A stretch of DNA of 64,000 bases from an uncultured Stenotrophomonas sp. (GTDB lineage Bacteria; Pseudomonadota; Gammaproteobacteria; Xanthomonadales; Xanthomonadaceae). The translations under genes and the position numbers were made by a program. Where the stretch lies: NCBI RefSeq assembly GCF_945952405.1, contig NZ_CAMFIA010000003.1:1-64000 (forward strand), written 5' to 3'. Below the pieces are notes generated by a model. That model was not told where the DNA came from and searched no databases. It was given only the letters and a program-made list of their open reading frames with translations. The stretch's first letter is position 1. Each line of letters starts with the position of its first letter. Positions 1 to 8,570 of this stretch are shown piece by piece.

Positions 1-61
1 CGTGACCGATGGTGCCGACGTTGACGTGCGGCTTGGTGCGCTCGAACTTACCCTTGGCCAT
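1..61 (-). CDS. tuf: Elongation factor Tu, N-terminal fragment
   Basis: The first 20 codons of EF-Tu, read leftward and cut by the window edge. The translation begins MAKGKFERTKPHVNVGTIGH, the invariant EF-Tu amino end leading into the P-loop of the GTPase domain. EF-Tu carries aminoacyl-tRNA to the ribosome. It lies directly downstream of tRNA-Tyr, tRNA-Gly and tRNA-Thr on the same strand, the layout of the bacterial tRNA-tufB operon, so it is probably cotranscribed with them from the promoter near position 490. Many proteobacteria have a second tuf copy; which copy this is can only be inferred from the tRNA context. Confidence 0.93.
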   Translation of the reverse strand, partial: MAKGKFERTKPHVNVGTIGH

Positions 62-102
62 GGCTGCTTATCTCGAATTCGTCTGAGAGGTGATGCTTAA
101 GA

Positions 103-178
<76 letters not shown>

Positions 179-227
179 CGAGTTTTGCATTATGACATGA
201 ACTCGATAATATTCAAAGTTCATTCAA

Positions 228-301
<74 letters not shown>

Positions 302-325
302 GCCGGGAATGTCACAACGTGAAAC

Positions 326-411
326 TGGTGGAGGGAGGTGGATTCGAACCACCGAAGGCGTAAGCCAGCAGATTTACAGTCTGCCCCCGTTGGCCGCTTG
401 GGTATCCCTCC
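326..411 (-). tRNA. tRNA-Tyr (anticodon GTA)
   Basis: An 86-nt class II tRNA with a long variable arm and encoded CCA. The acceptor stem is GGAGGGA/TCCCTCC, and the anticodon loop CTGTAAA is closed by CAGA/TCTG. It is the first gene of the operon, about 50 nt downstream of the predicted transcription start. Confidence 0.95.
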
Positions 412-465
412 TTACCACCCCATTCCGTGCCGCCGAAGCGTTGCGGTGTGTGGTGGTGAGCCCGC

Positions 466-495
466 AATTCTGGAGATGAGACGGGGGTCTGTCAA
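466..495 (-). promoter_or_regulatory. Promoter of the tRNA-tuf operon
   Basis: On the minus strand a perfect -35 box TTGACA (490-495) is followed after 17 bp by CAGAAT (467-472) and a GC-rich discriminator TGCGGGC. Strong -35 plus GC-rich discriminator is the signature of growth-rate and ppGpp-controlled stable RNA promoters; that control is inferred here. Confidence 0.7.
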
Positions 496-547
496 CGCTT
501 TTTTTCACTTTTTTTCACATGCGTCGCAAACCCATTGATACGCAAGG

Positions 548-1564
548 CTATTGACCGGGCGACGGCAGCGCCTCGCTGGCGAAAATCGCGACATGGGGGA
601 CACCGTCGGCGCCGATCCAGCCCCGATACATGCCCTGGGTATTGAACGGAGTGGCCATTTTTCCGTCTGCGGCGAGCACGATCGCCCCGCCATCGCCCCC
701 CATCTGCGGGATGGTCTCGTTGATCACGCCCTTGCCGGCCTGTTCCGGACTCTGACCCTGGTAGCGCATGCGTGCGCAGATCTCGTGCGCGGCCGCGGTG
801 CGGATGTAGTACTCGCCCCAGCCGGTGCCCGACACCGCACAGCGCGCATCGGCCCAGGTGCCCGCGCCGATGATCGGCGAGTCACCCACGCGCCCATAGC
901 GCTTGTTGGTCATGCCGCCGGTGGACGTGCCTGCGGCCAGATGCCCCTGCGCGTCCAGCGCGACCGCACCGACCGTGCCGAAGTGGCGGGCGGTCTCCAG
1001 GTCGGCATGGGCCTGGCCACTGGCCTCTTCCTTCAGCGCGCGCTGCAGCTGCTGCCAGCGCTTGTCGGTGCGGAAGTACGACGGATCAACCAGCGGCATG
1101 CCCTGCTCCACCGCGAAGGCCTCGGCGCCCTGCCCGACCATCATCACGTGCCTGGACTTCTGCATCACCGTCTGCGCCAGCAGGATCGGGTTGCGCACCC
1201 GCTGCACGCCGGCCACCGCACCCGCGGCCTGGGTCGCGCCATCCATCACCGCCGCATCGAGCTCGTTGTGGCCGTCGTGGGTGAATACCGCCCCCTTGCC
1301 GGCGTTGAAGGTCGGATCATCCTCCAGCACGGTGATCGCCGCGGTGACCGCCGCCAGCGCCGGCCGCCCCGCGGCCAGTTCCGCATGTCCCTTCAGCAGC
1401 GCCGCGCGCAGCGCATCGCGTGCAGCCTTCTCTTCGGCCGGCGACAGGTCCTTGCGCTCGACGCCGGCACCACCGTGGATGACCAGCAACGGCGAGGTGG
1501 CGGGTGCCGCCTGGGCCAGCAGCGGCAGGGACAACAGCGCGGACAGCGCCAGGCGCAGTTTCAT
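548..1564 (-). CDS. Exported isoaspartyl peptidase / L-asparaginase (peptidase family T2)
   Basis: A 338-residue Ntn-hydrolase precursor that would cleave beta-aspartyl peptides and/or L-asparagine after autoproteolysis. Residues 1-20 are a clear signal peptide ending AQA-A, so it should act in the periplasm. VIHGGAG (28-34) is the family's amino-terminal motif; the autocleavage site is HFGTVGAV, making Thr197 the nucleophile, followed by GTSTGGM. The length fits plant-type asparaginases. The gene follows the cyanophycinase on the same strand across a 137-bp gap containing two SMAG palindromes. Known chemistry supports a pair: cyanophycinase releases beta-Asp-Arg, which T2 enzymes split to Asp and Arg. 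The substrate is inferred; a general isoaspartyl peptidase role is the alternative. Confidence 0.88.
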   Translation of the reverse strand: MKLRLALSALLSLPLLAQAAPATSPLLVIHGGAGVERKDLSPAEEKAARDALRAALLKGHAELAAGRPALAAVTAAITVLEDDPTFNAGKGAVFTHDGHNELDAAVMDGATQAAGAVAGVQRVRNPILLAQTVMQKSRHVMMVGQGAEAFAVEQGMPLVDPSYFRTDKRWQQLQRALKEEASGQAHADLETARHFGTVGAVALDAQGHLAAGTSTGGMTNKRYGRVGDSPIIGAGTWADARCAVSGTGWGEYYIRTAAAHEICARMRYQGQSPEQAGKGVINETIPQMGGDGGAIVLAADGKMATPFNTQGMYRGWIGADGVPHVAIFASEALPSPGQ

Positions 1565-1601
1565 CGGTTACGTCTCCAGCAGAACGAGGGCGGATTGCAC
1601 G

Positions 1602-1664
1602 GGTGGTGCCGGCCGCTGGCCGGCAAAAGAGCATTGCAAGGGTAGTGCCCGCCGCTGGCCGGCA
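1602..1664. repeat. Two direct SMAG/REP-type palindromes
   Basis: Two near-identical elements of 23 nt (1602-1624 and 1642-1664), each a GTRGTGCC head followed by the CGGCCGCTGGCCGGC palindrome, 40 bp apart in the same orientation. They lie between the cyanophycinase and the isoaspartyl peptidase genes and could shape the intercistronic RNA. The second copy has the GTAG head and one arm change. Confidence 0.8.
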
Positions 1665-1701
1665 AATCTGGCATCACCGCCGGCACGACCCGGAAGGTGG
1701 A

Positions 1702-2721
1702 TCATTGGCGGACGACTTCGATCTCGCCATCGCTGATGTCGGCCACGGCCTGGTAGTCGGCATCGGCCTGGAAGTCGTCCAGCCGCATGCGGCTGCCACT
1801 GGCGACCACCGTGACCGGCACCGCGTGGAAGCGCAGGGGCTCGCCCTCGACCAGGCGGTCGGCATCGCGGCCGGGGCTGACCACCCAGACCTTGCCCTCG
1901 CCATCGGCGCTGTAGACCTGGGCCTGGCCATCGGGTTCCACGCACAAGGCGGTGTCCTCGTCGACACCGATGCCGACGATGTCGGGATCGCCACTGTCCT
2001 GCGCGGCGCGCGCTACGAAGACGATCAGGCGACCGAGCCGGTCGCGCTTGTCGAAATGGGTATCGGTGACCACCCGCTGCAGGTAGGGCATCTGCAGGAA
2101 GCCACTGTCCATGGTCACTGCGCTGCCCATCGGGTCGGCCAGTGCACCGGCGGAGGTGATGCTGCCGCCATCCATCGCGCCATAGGCATAGCCGCCGAGG
2201 ATGGCCAGTCCGGCGCTGGTACCGGCAATCGGCTTGCCGGCACGCACATGCGCGTTGAGTGCCCGGTTGAGCGCGGTGCCCTTCCAGAAGCGGATGTAGC
2301 GCGACTGGTCGCCGCCCGCGATGAAGATCGCATCGGCCGCGGCCACCACCCGCAGCACGGCCGGGTCGTCGGCGCCGCGACGGCTGTCGAAGACCAGGGT
2401 CTGCACCGCAGTGGTGCCGCCGATGTCGCGATAGAGCCGGTCCTGCAGCTCATCGCTGCCAGAGGCGCGCAGGATCAGCACGCGTCCATTGCCGGCCTGC
2501 CGCAGCCACCACTGGAAGGCCTCGGGCACCCATTCGCCGCCGCCCATCAGCATCATCGCCGGCGCGCGCGGCCCCGGCCTGGGCGCTTCCAGGTCGCCGA
2601 CTTCGTAATAGGCGAAACCAGGGCCCTGCTGGTCCTGGGCAGGTGCTGCGAGTGGCCAGGCCAGGGCCAGCAGGGCCAGCCGGAGGAAGGGTCCGCGCAA
2701 AGGGCTGAGGAGGCGCCGCAT
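1702..2721 (-). CDS. Exported cyanophycinase (peptidase family S51)
   Basis: A 339-residue S51 serine peptidase. The family hydrolyses cyanophycin, a poly-aspartate with arginine side chains, to beta-Asp-Arg dipeptides. Visible motifs are GGGEW (60-64), FIAGGDQS (133-140), nucleophile Ser169 in GTSAGL and the histidine region THFDKRDRLGRL (His222). Residues 1-28 form a signal peptide, so this resembles the extracellular CphE type more than the cytoplasmic cyanobacterial CphB. The start at 2721 is chosen because GGAG lies 6 nt upstream; a possible ATG at 2739 would put six residues before the signal peptide. A divergent TonB receptor lies upstream and a T2 peptidase downstream, supporting uptake and breakdown of an external polymer. 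Confidence 0.87.
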   Translation of the reverse strand: MRRLLSPLRGPFLRLALLALAWPLAAPAQDQQGPGFAYYEVGDLEAPRPGPRAPAMMLMGGGEWVPEAFQWWLRQAGNGRVLILRASGSDELQDRLYRDIGGTTAVQTLVFDSRRGADDPAVLRVVAAADAIFIAGGDQSRYIRFWKGTALNRALNAHVRAGKPIAGTSAGLAILGGYAYGAMDGGSITSAGALADPMGSAVTMDSGFLQMPYLQRVVTDTHFDKRDRLGRLIVFVARAAQDSGDPDIVGIGVDEDTALCVEPDGQAQVYSADGEGKVWVVSPGRDADRLVEGEPLRFHAVPVTVVASGSRMRLDDFQADADYQAVADISDGEIEVVRQ

Positions 2722-2820
2722 CTTGATCTCCCTGAACAAAATCGACTTGCAAGCGTTTTCACTCTTTGCCAGATAGACACCCAGTAGTCAAGGACATAAA
2801 AAAGGCGTTAAATGCGCGCG

Positions 2821-2843
2821 CCCATTCCAGAAATCTGAATGGG
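2821..2843. promoter_or_regulatory. Inverted repeat upstream of the TonB receptor
   Basis: A perfect 7-bp dyad CCCATTC-N9-GAATGGG located 49-71 nt before the receptor start, in the 170-bp divergent gap. It could be an operator or a leader hairpin. No regulator gene is adjacent, so its partner is unknown. Confidence 0.4.
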
Positions 2844-2891
2844 GGACAGGGCCCCTCCTCTGTGGGCCGGCTTCATTTCCGAGAATTCCTC

Positions 2892-5630
2892 ATGCGTAGA
2901 AAGGCGATGGCGTGGTCGATCCAGCTGGCGTTGATGGGCGTGGCTGCTTCCGCGGCGGCCCAGGCACCGGCTTCCTCTTCGGTTCAACAACTGGATGCGG
3001 TGCAGGTCACCGGTTCGCGCATTCCGCGCGCCCAGGTGGAAGGTCCCGCCCCGATCACGGTGATCAGCGCCGAGCAGATCCGCTCCAGCGGCTTCACCAC
3101 CGTGCCCGACGTGCTGCGGTCGATGACCCAGAACGGCGGTGAGACCCAGAGCCAGCAGTCGTCCAGCGGCGCCGACTTCTCGCCGGGCGCCCAGCAGGTG
3201 GACCTGCGCGGCCTCGGCCCGAACCACACGCTGGTGCTGGTCAACGGCCGCCGCATCGCCGACTTCCCGATGCCGTTCAAGGGCCGCAGCAACTTCACCG
3301 ATGTCTCCAACATCCCGTTGGGCATGATCGACCGCATCGAAGTGCTGACCGGCAGCGCCTCGGCCATCTACGGCTCGGACGCGATCGCCGGCGTGGTCAA
3401 CTTCATCCTGAAGAAGAAGGCCGATGGCACCACCATCGACATGCGCATGGGCACCACCAGCGAGGGCGGTGGCGAATCGTTCGACATGAGCATCGCCAGC
3501 GGCTTCAGCCGTGGCAACTTCAACGCCGTGTACAGCGTTGAACTGCAGTCGCAGACCCCGCTGTGGGCCTATGAGCGCGACATCCAGGATTCGACCCAGG
3601 ACGGCCCGACCGAAGGCTCGCGCATCGCCCGCCGCGCCTACCTGCGTACCGACTACGACGACAACTACCTGGACCCGGGTGCCGCCACCTGCGACGCCCT
3701 GGCCGGGCAGAACCAGGGCAGCACCTACCGCGCCTACCGTCCGAAGTATGGCTACTACTGCGGCAGCGACAGCTCGATCGGCTACGGCACCATCCTCAGC
3801 AAGCGCCGCGGCGCCAACGGCTACGCGTCGCTGAGCTACGACTTCGACAACGGCCAGCAGTGGTTCGCCGACGTACAGCTGGGCTACCACACGATGTCGC
3901 TGATGCGCGACGTCACCAAGTGGGGCCGGATGGATGCCAACGGCGACGAGTCGGGCTACTTCAACAACCAGGCCACCGGCGAGATCGAGTTCTGGCAGCG
4001 CCAGTTCTCGCCCGAAGAAATGGGCGGCCTGAACAACGCGATGGTGCGCAGCACGCAGAAGACCTTCAGCGTGACCACCGGCTTCAAGGGCAAGCTGGCC
4101 GGCAACTGGGACTACGAAGCGGCACTGAGCCACTCGCAGTACCAGTCGCGGATCAGCTGGGCGCAGATCATCGCCTCCAAGGCCAATGACCTGTTCCTGG
4201 GCCCGCAGCTGGGCGTGGACGACGACGGCTTCCCGATCTACAACGCCGACCCGTCGCGCCTGTACCGGCCGCTGACCCGCGCCGAGTACGATTCGATCGC
4301 CGCCCGTACCACCTACACGCCGAAGTCGCGCACCGAGACGGCTGCGTTCACCGTGACCAACTCGGCCCTGTTCGGCCTGCCGGGCGGTGATGCCGGGTTC
4401 GCCGCGACCGTGGAAGTGGGCCAGCAGGCGTATGCGCTGAACCCCGATCCGCTGGCCACCCAGTACTACTACTACAGCTGGAAGGATTCGGACGGCCAGG
4501 GTTCGCGCAACCGCTGGGCCACCGCCGCCGAGCTGCGCATGCCGCTGCACGAGACGGTCAACCTGAGCGTGGCCGGCCGCTACGACCAGTACCGCTATTC
4601 CGGCCACACCATCGGCAAGGCGACCTGGAGTGGCGGCCTGGAATGGCGCCCGATCGACACCCTGCTGGTACGTGGCTCGTATGGCACCGCGTTCCGCGCA
4701 CCGGACCTGCACTACGTGTTCGCCGGCCCGGGCAACGACGAGACCACCGCCGAAGACCTGTACAGCTGCCGTGCCGACGGTGCCAGCGACTGTTCCGACT
4801 ACGAGCGCAACCTGATCCGCAGCCGCACCGGCAACCGCCAGCTCGACCCGGAAACCAGCACCTCGTGGAGTGCCGGCCTGGTCTGGTCGCCGGCGATCGG
4901 CCTGGACCTGTCGGTGGACTGGTTCGACATCGACATGCGCAAGCAGGTGCAGGACATGGACGTGCGCACGATCCTGGCCAACGAAGCGAACTGCCGCCTG
5001 GGCAGCGCCGACATCAGCTCGCCGACCTGCGTGGATGCGCTCGACCGCATCACCCGTACCAGCGACGGCCGCCTGTACGGCGTGCGCGTGGCACCGATCA
5101 ACGTCGCCCGCGAGTCCACCTCCGGCATCGACGTCGGCCTGCGCTACCGCCTGCAGACCGGCATCGGCGACTTCATCCTCAACGGCACCCACACCTGGGT
5201 GAAGAAGCATGACTTCCAGCGCTACCCGGGTGATCCGACCCTGGACCAGTTCGCGGTCAACAGCGGCTTCGATATCCCGCGCACCAAGACCAGCCTGAGC
5301 GTGACCTGGGAGAAGGACGCATGGTCGGCCACGGTCTACGGATCGCGGCTGGGCAAGCTGCCGACCTCGGACAACTACGACCAGTCGTTCAAGTGGGACA
5401 GCGGCGACAGCCCGTACATCAAGGCGACCTACCGCTACAACGCGTCGCTGCAGTACCGCTTCGACGACCATTCGCGGCTGTCGCTGTCGGTGGTCAACGT
5501 GTTCAACAAGATGCCGCCGAAGGACGCCACGTACACCGCGTATCCGTACTACGACGTGTCCTGGTTCGACAGCGTTGGCCGCACGATCAACCTGCAGTAC
5601 ACCCACAAGTTCGGCGGCAGCGCGCTGTAA
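2892..5630 (+). CDS. TonB-dependent outer membrane receptor
   Basis: A 912-residue outer membrane transporter. Residues 1-25 are a signal peptide (ends SAAAQA). A plug domain follows (about 35-180), with VDLRGLGPNHTLVLVNGRR and IEVLTGSASAIYGSDAIAGV, both typical of the xanthomonad long TonB receptors. The rest is a beta barrel that ends with LQYTHKFGGSAL. The start at 2892 is preferred over an in-frame codon at 2766 because it directly precedes the signal peptide and follows GAGAATTCCTC. It is divergent from an exported cyanophycinase and T2 peptidase, so a substrate such as cyanophycin fragments or beta-aspartyl peptides is a reasonable guess, but the sequence alone does not identify the ligand. 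Confidence 0.92.
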   Translation: MRRKAMAWSIQLALMGVAASAAAQAPASSSVQQLDAVQVTGSRIPRAQVEGPAPITVISAEQIRSSGFTTVPDVLRSMTQNGGETQSQQSSSGADFSPGAQQVDLRGLGPNHTLVLVNGRRIADFPMPFKGRSNFTDVSNIPLGMIDRIEVLTGSASAIYGSDAIAGVVNFILKKKADGTTIDMRMGTTSEGGGESFDMSIASGFSRGNFNAVYSVELQSQTPLWAYERDIQDSTQDGPTEGSRIARRAYLRTDYDDNYLDPGAATCDALAGQNQGSTYRAYRPKYGYYCGSDSSIGYGTILSKRRGANGYASLSYDFDNGQQWFADVQLGYHTMSLMRDVTKWGRMDANGDESGYFNNQATGEIEFWQRQFSPEEMGGLNNAMVRSTQKTFSVTTGFKGKLAGNWDYEAALSHSQYQSRISWAQIIASKANDLFLGPQLGVDDDGFPIYNADPSRLYRPLTRAEYDSIAARTTYTPKSRTETAAFTVTNSALFGLPGGDAGFAATVEVGQQAYALNPDPLATQYYYYSWKDSDGQGSRNRWATAAELRMPLHETVNLSVAGRYDQYRYSGHTIGKATWSGGLEWRPIDTLLVRGSYGTAFRAPDLHYVFAGPGNDETTAEDLYSCRADGASDCSDYERNLIRSRTGNRQLDPETSTSWSAGLVWSPAIGLDLSVDWFDIDMRKQVQDMDVRTILANEANCRLGSADISSPTCVDALDRITRTSDGRLYGVRVAPINVARESTSGIDVGLRYRLQTGIGDFILNGTHTWVKKHDFQRYPGDPTLDQFAVNSGFDIPRTKTSLSVTWEKDAWSATVYGSRLGKLPTSDNYDQSFKWDSGDSPYIKATYRYNASLQYRFDDHSRLSLSVVNVFNKMPPKDATYTAYPYYDVSWFDSVGRTINLQYTHKFGGSAL

Positions 5631-5665
5631 CTGTAAGCCGTCACTGCCCGCTGCATGGCACAGGG

Positions 5666-5692
5666 AACCCCCGCTCCGGCGGGGGTTTTTTC
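5666..5692 (+). terminator. Rho-independent terminator after the TonB receptor
   Basis: A 9-bp stem AACCCCCGC/GCGGGGGTT with a 4-nt loop followed by a run of T, 35 nt after the receptor stop codon. It separates the receptor transcript from the kinase operon. Confidence 0.88.
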
Positions 5693-5749
5693 TTGCCTTC
5701 CTGAACGGAAGGCACACATGGAGGTGTCCACAAGGCGGCACATGCGGCT

Positions 5750-5795
5750 TTTAGGAAACACCTGATTCCGCCGCTTCGGCAGCGCTCTCTAGCAT
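5750..5795 (+). promoter_or_regulatory. Candidate operator and promoter of the kinase operon
   Basis: TTTAGGAAACACCTGATTCC (5750-5769) is followed after 20 bp by TAGCAT (5790-5795), a TANNNT-type -10 box. The same 20-mer with one change lies before the autotransporter at 13835 with 19 bp to TAGGCT. It contains GGAA and TTCC half-sites in inverted orientation and a TAGGAAA heptad equal to the reverse of the BvgA half-site TTTCCTA. The likely binder is the NarL/RcsB-like regulator at 13143; that is inference. Confidence 0.65.
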
Positions 5796-5801
5796 CGGCC
5801 C

Positions 5802-8570
5802 ATGTTGCGCATTCCCCGCCCCTCGCTGCCCCCTGCCGCGCCGCCCGCCACCTCCTCGGTGCTGCTGCGCTGCCTGACCGTGTGCGTGTTCATCTGCCTG
5901 GCAGCCGCCGCCGGCTTCTACCTGCTCAGCGCGTTCACCGAGGACATCTCGACGCACCGCCGCGAAATGAACGCGGCCGCCTACAAGGCGCAGATCTACT
6001 TCGACCAGCGCGAAGCCCTGCTCCGCTACCTGGGCGATTCGGTGGTGACAGGCGCGCCGGCGGCGCCTTCCGAGGGCGAAGGCATGCGCCAGGTTGCGCT
6101 GGATGGCCCGGGAGGCCAAGCCGGGCAGCACCTGCTGCTGTCGGCGCGCGCCGAGCACACCCTGCAGGCCCTGCAGACGCAGCTGTTGCTGATCGATGCC
6201 GAGGGTGCCCACTGGCTGGCCGGCGGCGGCGCCGAGGCCGACCTTGCCCGCCTGCCGTCACTGCGTGCCCTGCAGGCGCGAAGTGGCAGCCTCGACGGTG
6301 CCGACCCGGTGTACTGGATGCGACCCGGCGAGGCCGGCGTGGCACTCGCGCAGCCGGTACAGGCCGGCCCCCATCCGGCGCAGTGGCTGTTGCTGCTGCT
6401 CGATGCTGCTGCGGCGGCGAGCATGATCGATGGCCAGGGCATCGGCGGCTATGCGCTGCTCGATGCGGCAGGGCAACCCGCGTTGTCCAGCCAGGCGCCA
6501 CGGCTGGACAGTGCCGGTTGGAAGACGCTGCGGCAACGCCAGGACGACAGCTTCGGCACGCTGTGGAGTGGCGGCCTGCCGCGTGGGGTGGCGCTGGTGA
6601 AAAGTGTCGGCAACGATGGCTGGCGGCTGGTCTACCACCTGCCGCCGCCGTTGCTGCTGGCCGACCTGGCGGCGCCGCTGCTGGTCTGCGCCCTGTTGCT
6701 GCTGCTGGCCGCCATCGCGCTGCGCCTGCTGCGCCACCGCGTCGACCGCCAGCTCATCCAGCCGGCGCTGCAGCAGCACCGGCGGTTGCTGGAGAACCTC
6801 GACTTCAGCTCAACCGTGATCGACATGGCACCGGTCGGGATCTGCGTCCTGCGCCGCGGCGACCGCCACCTGCTGCTCAGCAACCAGCTCCTGCGCGACT
6901 GGCTGGGCGAGGATGGCGAAGACAGCGACTGGCAGGCGCCCTGGCGCGGGCACGCCGGCGAGCGTGGCCGTGGCCTGGAGTTCACCACCCGCGACGGGCG
7001 GCAGCTGCAGGTGCTGCATGCCGCCTGCCGCTACCAGGGCGATGATGTGCTGCTGTGTGTCTTCCATGACATCTCGCGGCATCGCCAGGCACAGGCCGCA
7101 CTGTCGTCGGCACGCCAGGCCGCCGATGCCGCCAACCAGGCCAAGAGCGCGTTCCTGGCCACCATGAGCCATGAAATCCGCACCCCGCTGTACGGCGTGC
7201 TGGGTACCCTCGAGCTGCTCGGCCACACCACGCTGGATGCGCGGCAGTCGCAGTACCTGCGCACCATCGAGAGTTCGTCGTCGGTGCTGTTGCAGCTGAT
7301 CAGCGATGTCCTGGATGTCTCCAAGATCGAATCCGGCCAGCTCAGCCTGGAGCCCAGTTCGTTCTCGCCACGCGAACTGACCGAGAGCGTGCTGCGCAGC
7401 TTTGCTGCGGCGGCCACCTGCAAGGGCCTGCAGATCCTGGTGTGCACCGATCCACGCCTGCCGACGCGCGTCCTCGGCGACGCCGACCGCATCCGCCAGG
7501 TGCTGGGCAACCTGCTCAGCAACGCCATCAAGTTCACCGAGCATGGCCGCGTGGTGCTGCGCGTGCGCCAGGTACAGCGCGAAGGTGAATCGAGCGTACT
7601 GGCCTGGCAGGTGACCGACACCGGCGTGGGCATCGCTGCCGAGGAACAGGCACGCCTGTTCGAGCCGTTCCGCCAGGTCCGCGGCGCCGCCAGCGCGCAG
7701 GGCACCGGGCTCGGCCTGTCCATCAGCGACCGCCTGGTGCGCCTGATGAGCGGCGAACTGCAGGTGGTCAGCGAACCGGGACTGGGCAGCAGCTTCAGCG
7801 TGCGCCTGCCGCTGCCGGTGCTGGCCGCACCCGACGACGGCCCGGTGCTGCAGGCGGAGCCACAGATCCTGGTCCGCGGCCGTGACCGTGAGCTGGTGGA
7901 CAGTGCGTGCGGCTGGTTGCAGCGCTGGGGGGCCAACGCGCAGCCGCTGCTGGGCGACCCGGCCCTGCTCGACCATGACGGCGCGATCCTGATGGATGGC
8001 GAAGCGTCCACGCCATTGGCGTGGACCGGCCCGCGGGTGGTGGCCTCGATCGACGGCGGTGAGCAGCCGACGCTGGCGGCCGATGGCAGCCTGCTGGTCA
8101 CCCTGCATGGCATGACCGCGATCGGCAATGCCCTGGCCAGCCTGCAGCAGCAGCGCGCCCTGCTGCCGGAAACCCTCGGCGCCACCCCGCTGATGCCACT
8201 GGGCCTGCGCGTGCTGGCCGTCGAGGACAACCCGATCAACCGGGTGATCCTGGCCGAACAGCTGCGCACCCTGGGCTGCGCGGTGGAACTGGCCCAGGAC
8301 GGCGCGGAAGCACTGCAGCTGTGCCGCGAACAGGTCTTCGACCTGGTGGTGACCGACATCAACATGCCGCGCATGGATGGCCATGCGCTGGCCCGGCAAT
8401 TGCGCGAGGACGGCAACCCGTTGCCGGTGATCGGCGCCACCGCCAATGCCACCGCCGAGGAACGCGAACGCTGCCTGGCCAGTGGCATGCAGGGCTACCT
8501 GAGCAAGCCCATCGACATCGCGCGCCTGCGCAAGGCGATCACCGCCCTGCGCCAAGGACACTGCGCATGA
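5802..8570 (+). CDS. Hybrid sensor histidine kinase (no Hpt domain)
   Basis: A 922-residue inner membrane hybrid kinase. TM1 is at about 20-44 and TM2 at about 285-310, enclosing a 240-residue periplasmic sensor I do not recognise. A PAS-like segment (about 335-430) precedes HisKA, with His457 in SHEIRTPLYG. The ATPase domain has NLLSNAIKF, DTGVGIA and GTGLGLS. A weak receiver-like linker is followed by a full receiver (about 805-920) with phospho-acceptor Asp852 in VVTDINMP. There is no Hpt domain, so onward transfer probably needs the Hpt of the second kinase at 9913. It is first in the operon, overlaps the REC-EAL gene by 4 bp, and lies under the shared 20-bp motif. Closest architectures are RcsC and the RocS/BvgS kinases. 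Confidence 0.92.
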   Translation: MLRIPRPSLPPAAPPATSSVLLRCLTVCVFICLAAAAGFYLLSAFTEDISTHRREMNAAAYKAQIYFDQREALLRYLGDSVVTGAPAAPSEGEGMRQVALDGPGGQAGQHLLLSARAEHTLQALQTQLLLIDAEGAHWLAGGGAEADLARLPSLRALQARSGSLDGADPVYWMRPGEAGVALAQPVQAGPHPAQWLLLLLDAAAAASMIDGQGIGGYALLDAAGQPALSSQAPRLDSAGWKTLRQRQDDSFGTLWSGGLPRGVALVKSVGNDGWRLVYHLPPPLLLADLAAPLLVCALLLLLAAIALRLLRHRVDRQLIQPALQQHRRLLENLDFSSTVIDMAPVGICVLRRGDRHLLLSNQLLRDWLGEDGEDSDWQAPWRGHAGERGRGLEFTTRDGRQLQVLHAACRYQGDDVLLCVFHDISRHRQAQAALSSARQAADAANQAKSAFLATMSHEIRTPLYGVLGTLELLGHTTLDARQSQYLRTIESSSSVLLQLISDVLDVSKIESGQLSLEPSSFSPRELTESVLRSFAAAATCKGLQILVCTDPRLPTRVLGDADRIRQVLGNLLSNAIKFTEHGRVVLRVRQVQREGESSVLAWQVTDTGVGIAAEEQARLFEPFRQVRGAASAQGTGLGLSISDRLVRLMSGELQVVSEPGLGSSFSVRLPLPVLAAPDDGPVLQAEPQILVRGRDRELVDSACGWLQRWGANAQPLLGDPALLDHDGAILMDGEASTPLAWTGPRVVASIDGGEQPTLAADGSLLVTLHGMTAIGNALASLQQQRALLPETLGATPLMPLGLRVLAVEDNPINRVILAEQLRTLGCAVELAQDGAEALQLCREQVFDLVVTDINMPRMDGHALARQLREDGNPLPVIGATANATAEERERCLASGMQGYLSKPIDIARLRKAITALRQGHCA

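Noticed and set aside
2808..5741. A 977-codon open frame antisense to the TonB receptor
   Set aside because: Typical of high-GC DNA opposite a real gene. The receptor frame has a signal peptide, plug and barrel; the antisense product is Arg/Val/Gly/Ala-rich without domains.
8321..8566. Upstream extension of the REC-EAL gene
   Set aside because: It overlaps the receiver of the hybrid kinase in another frame. The receiver domain of the EAL protein starts at 8567, where an ATGA overlap gives a natural start.
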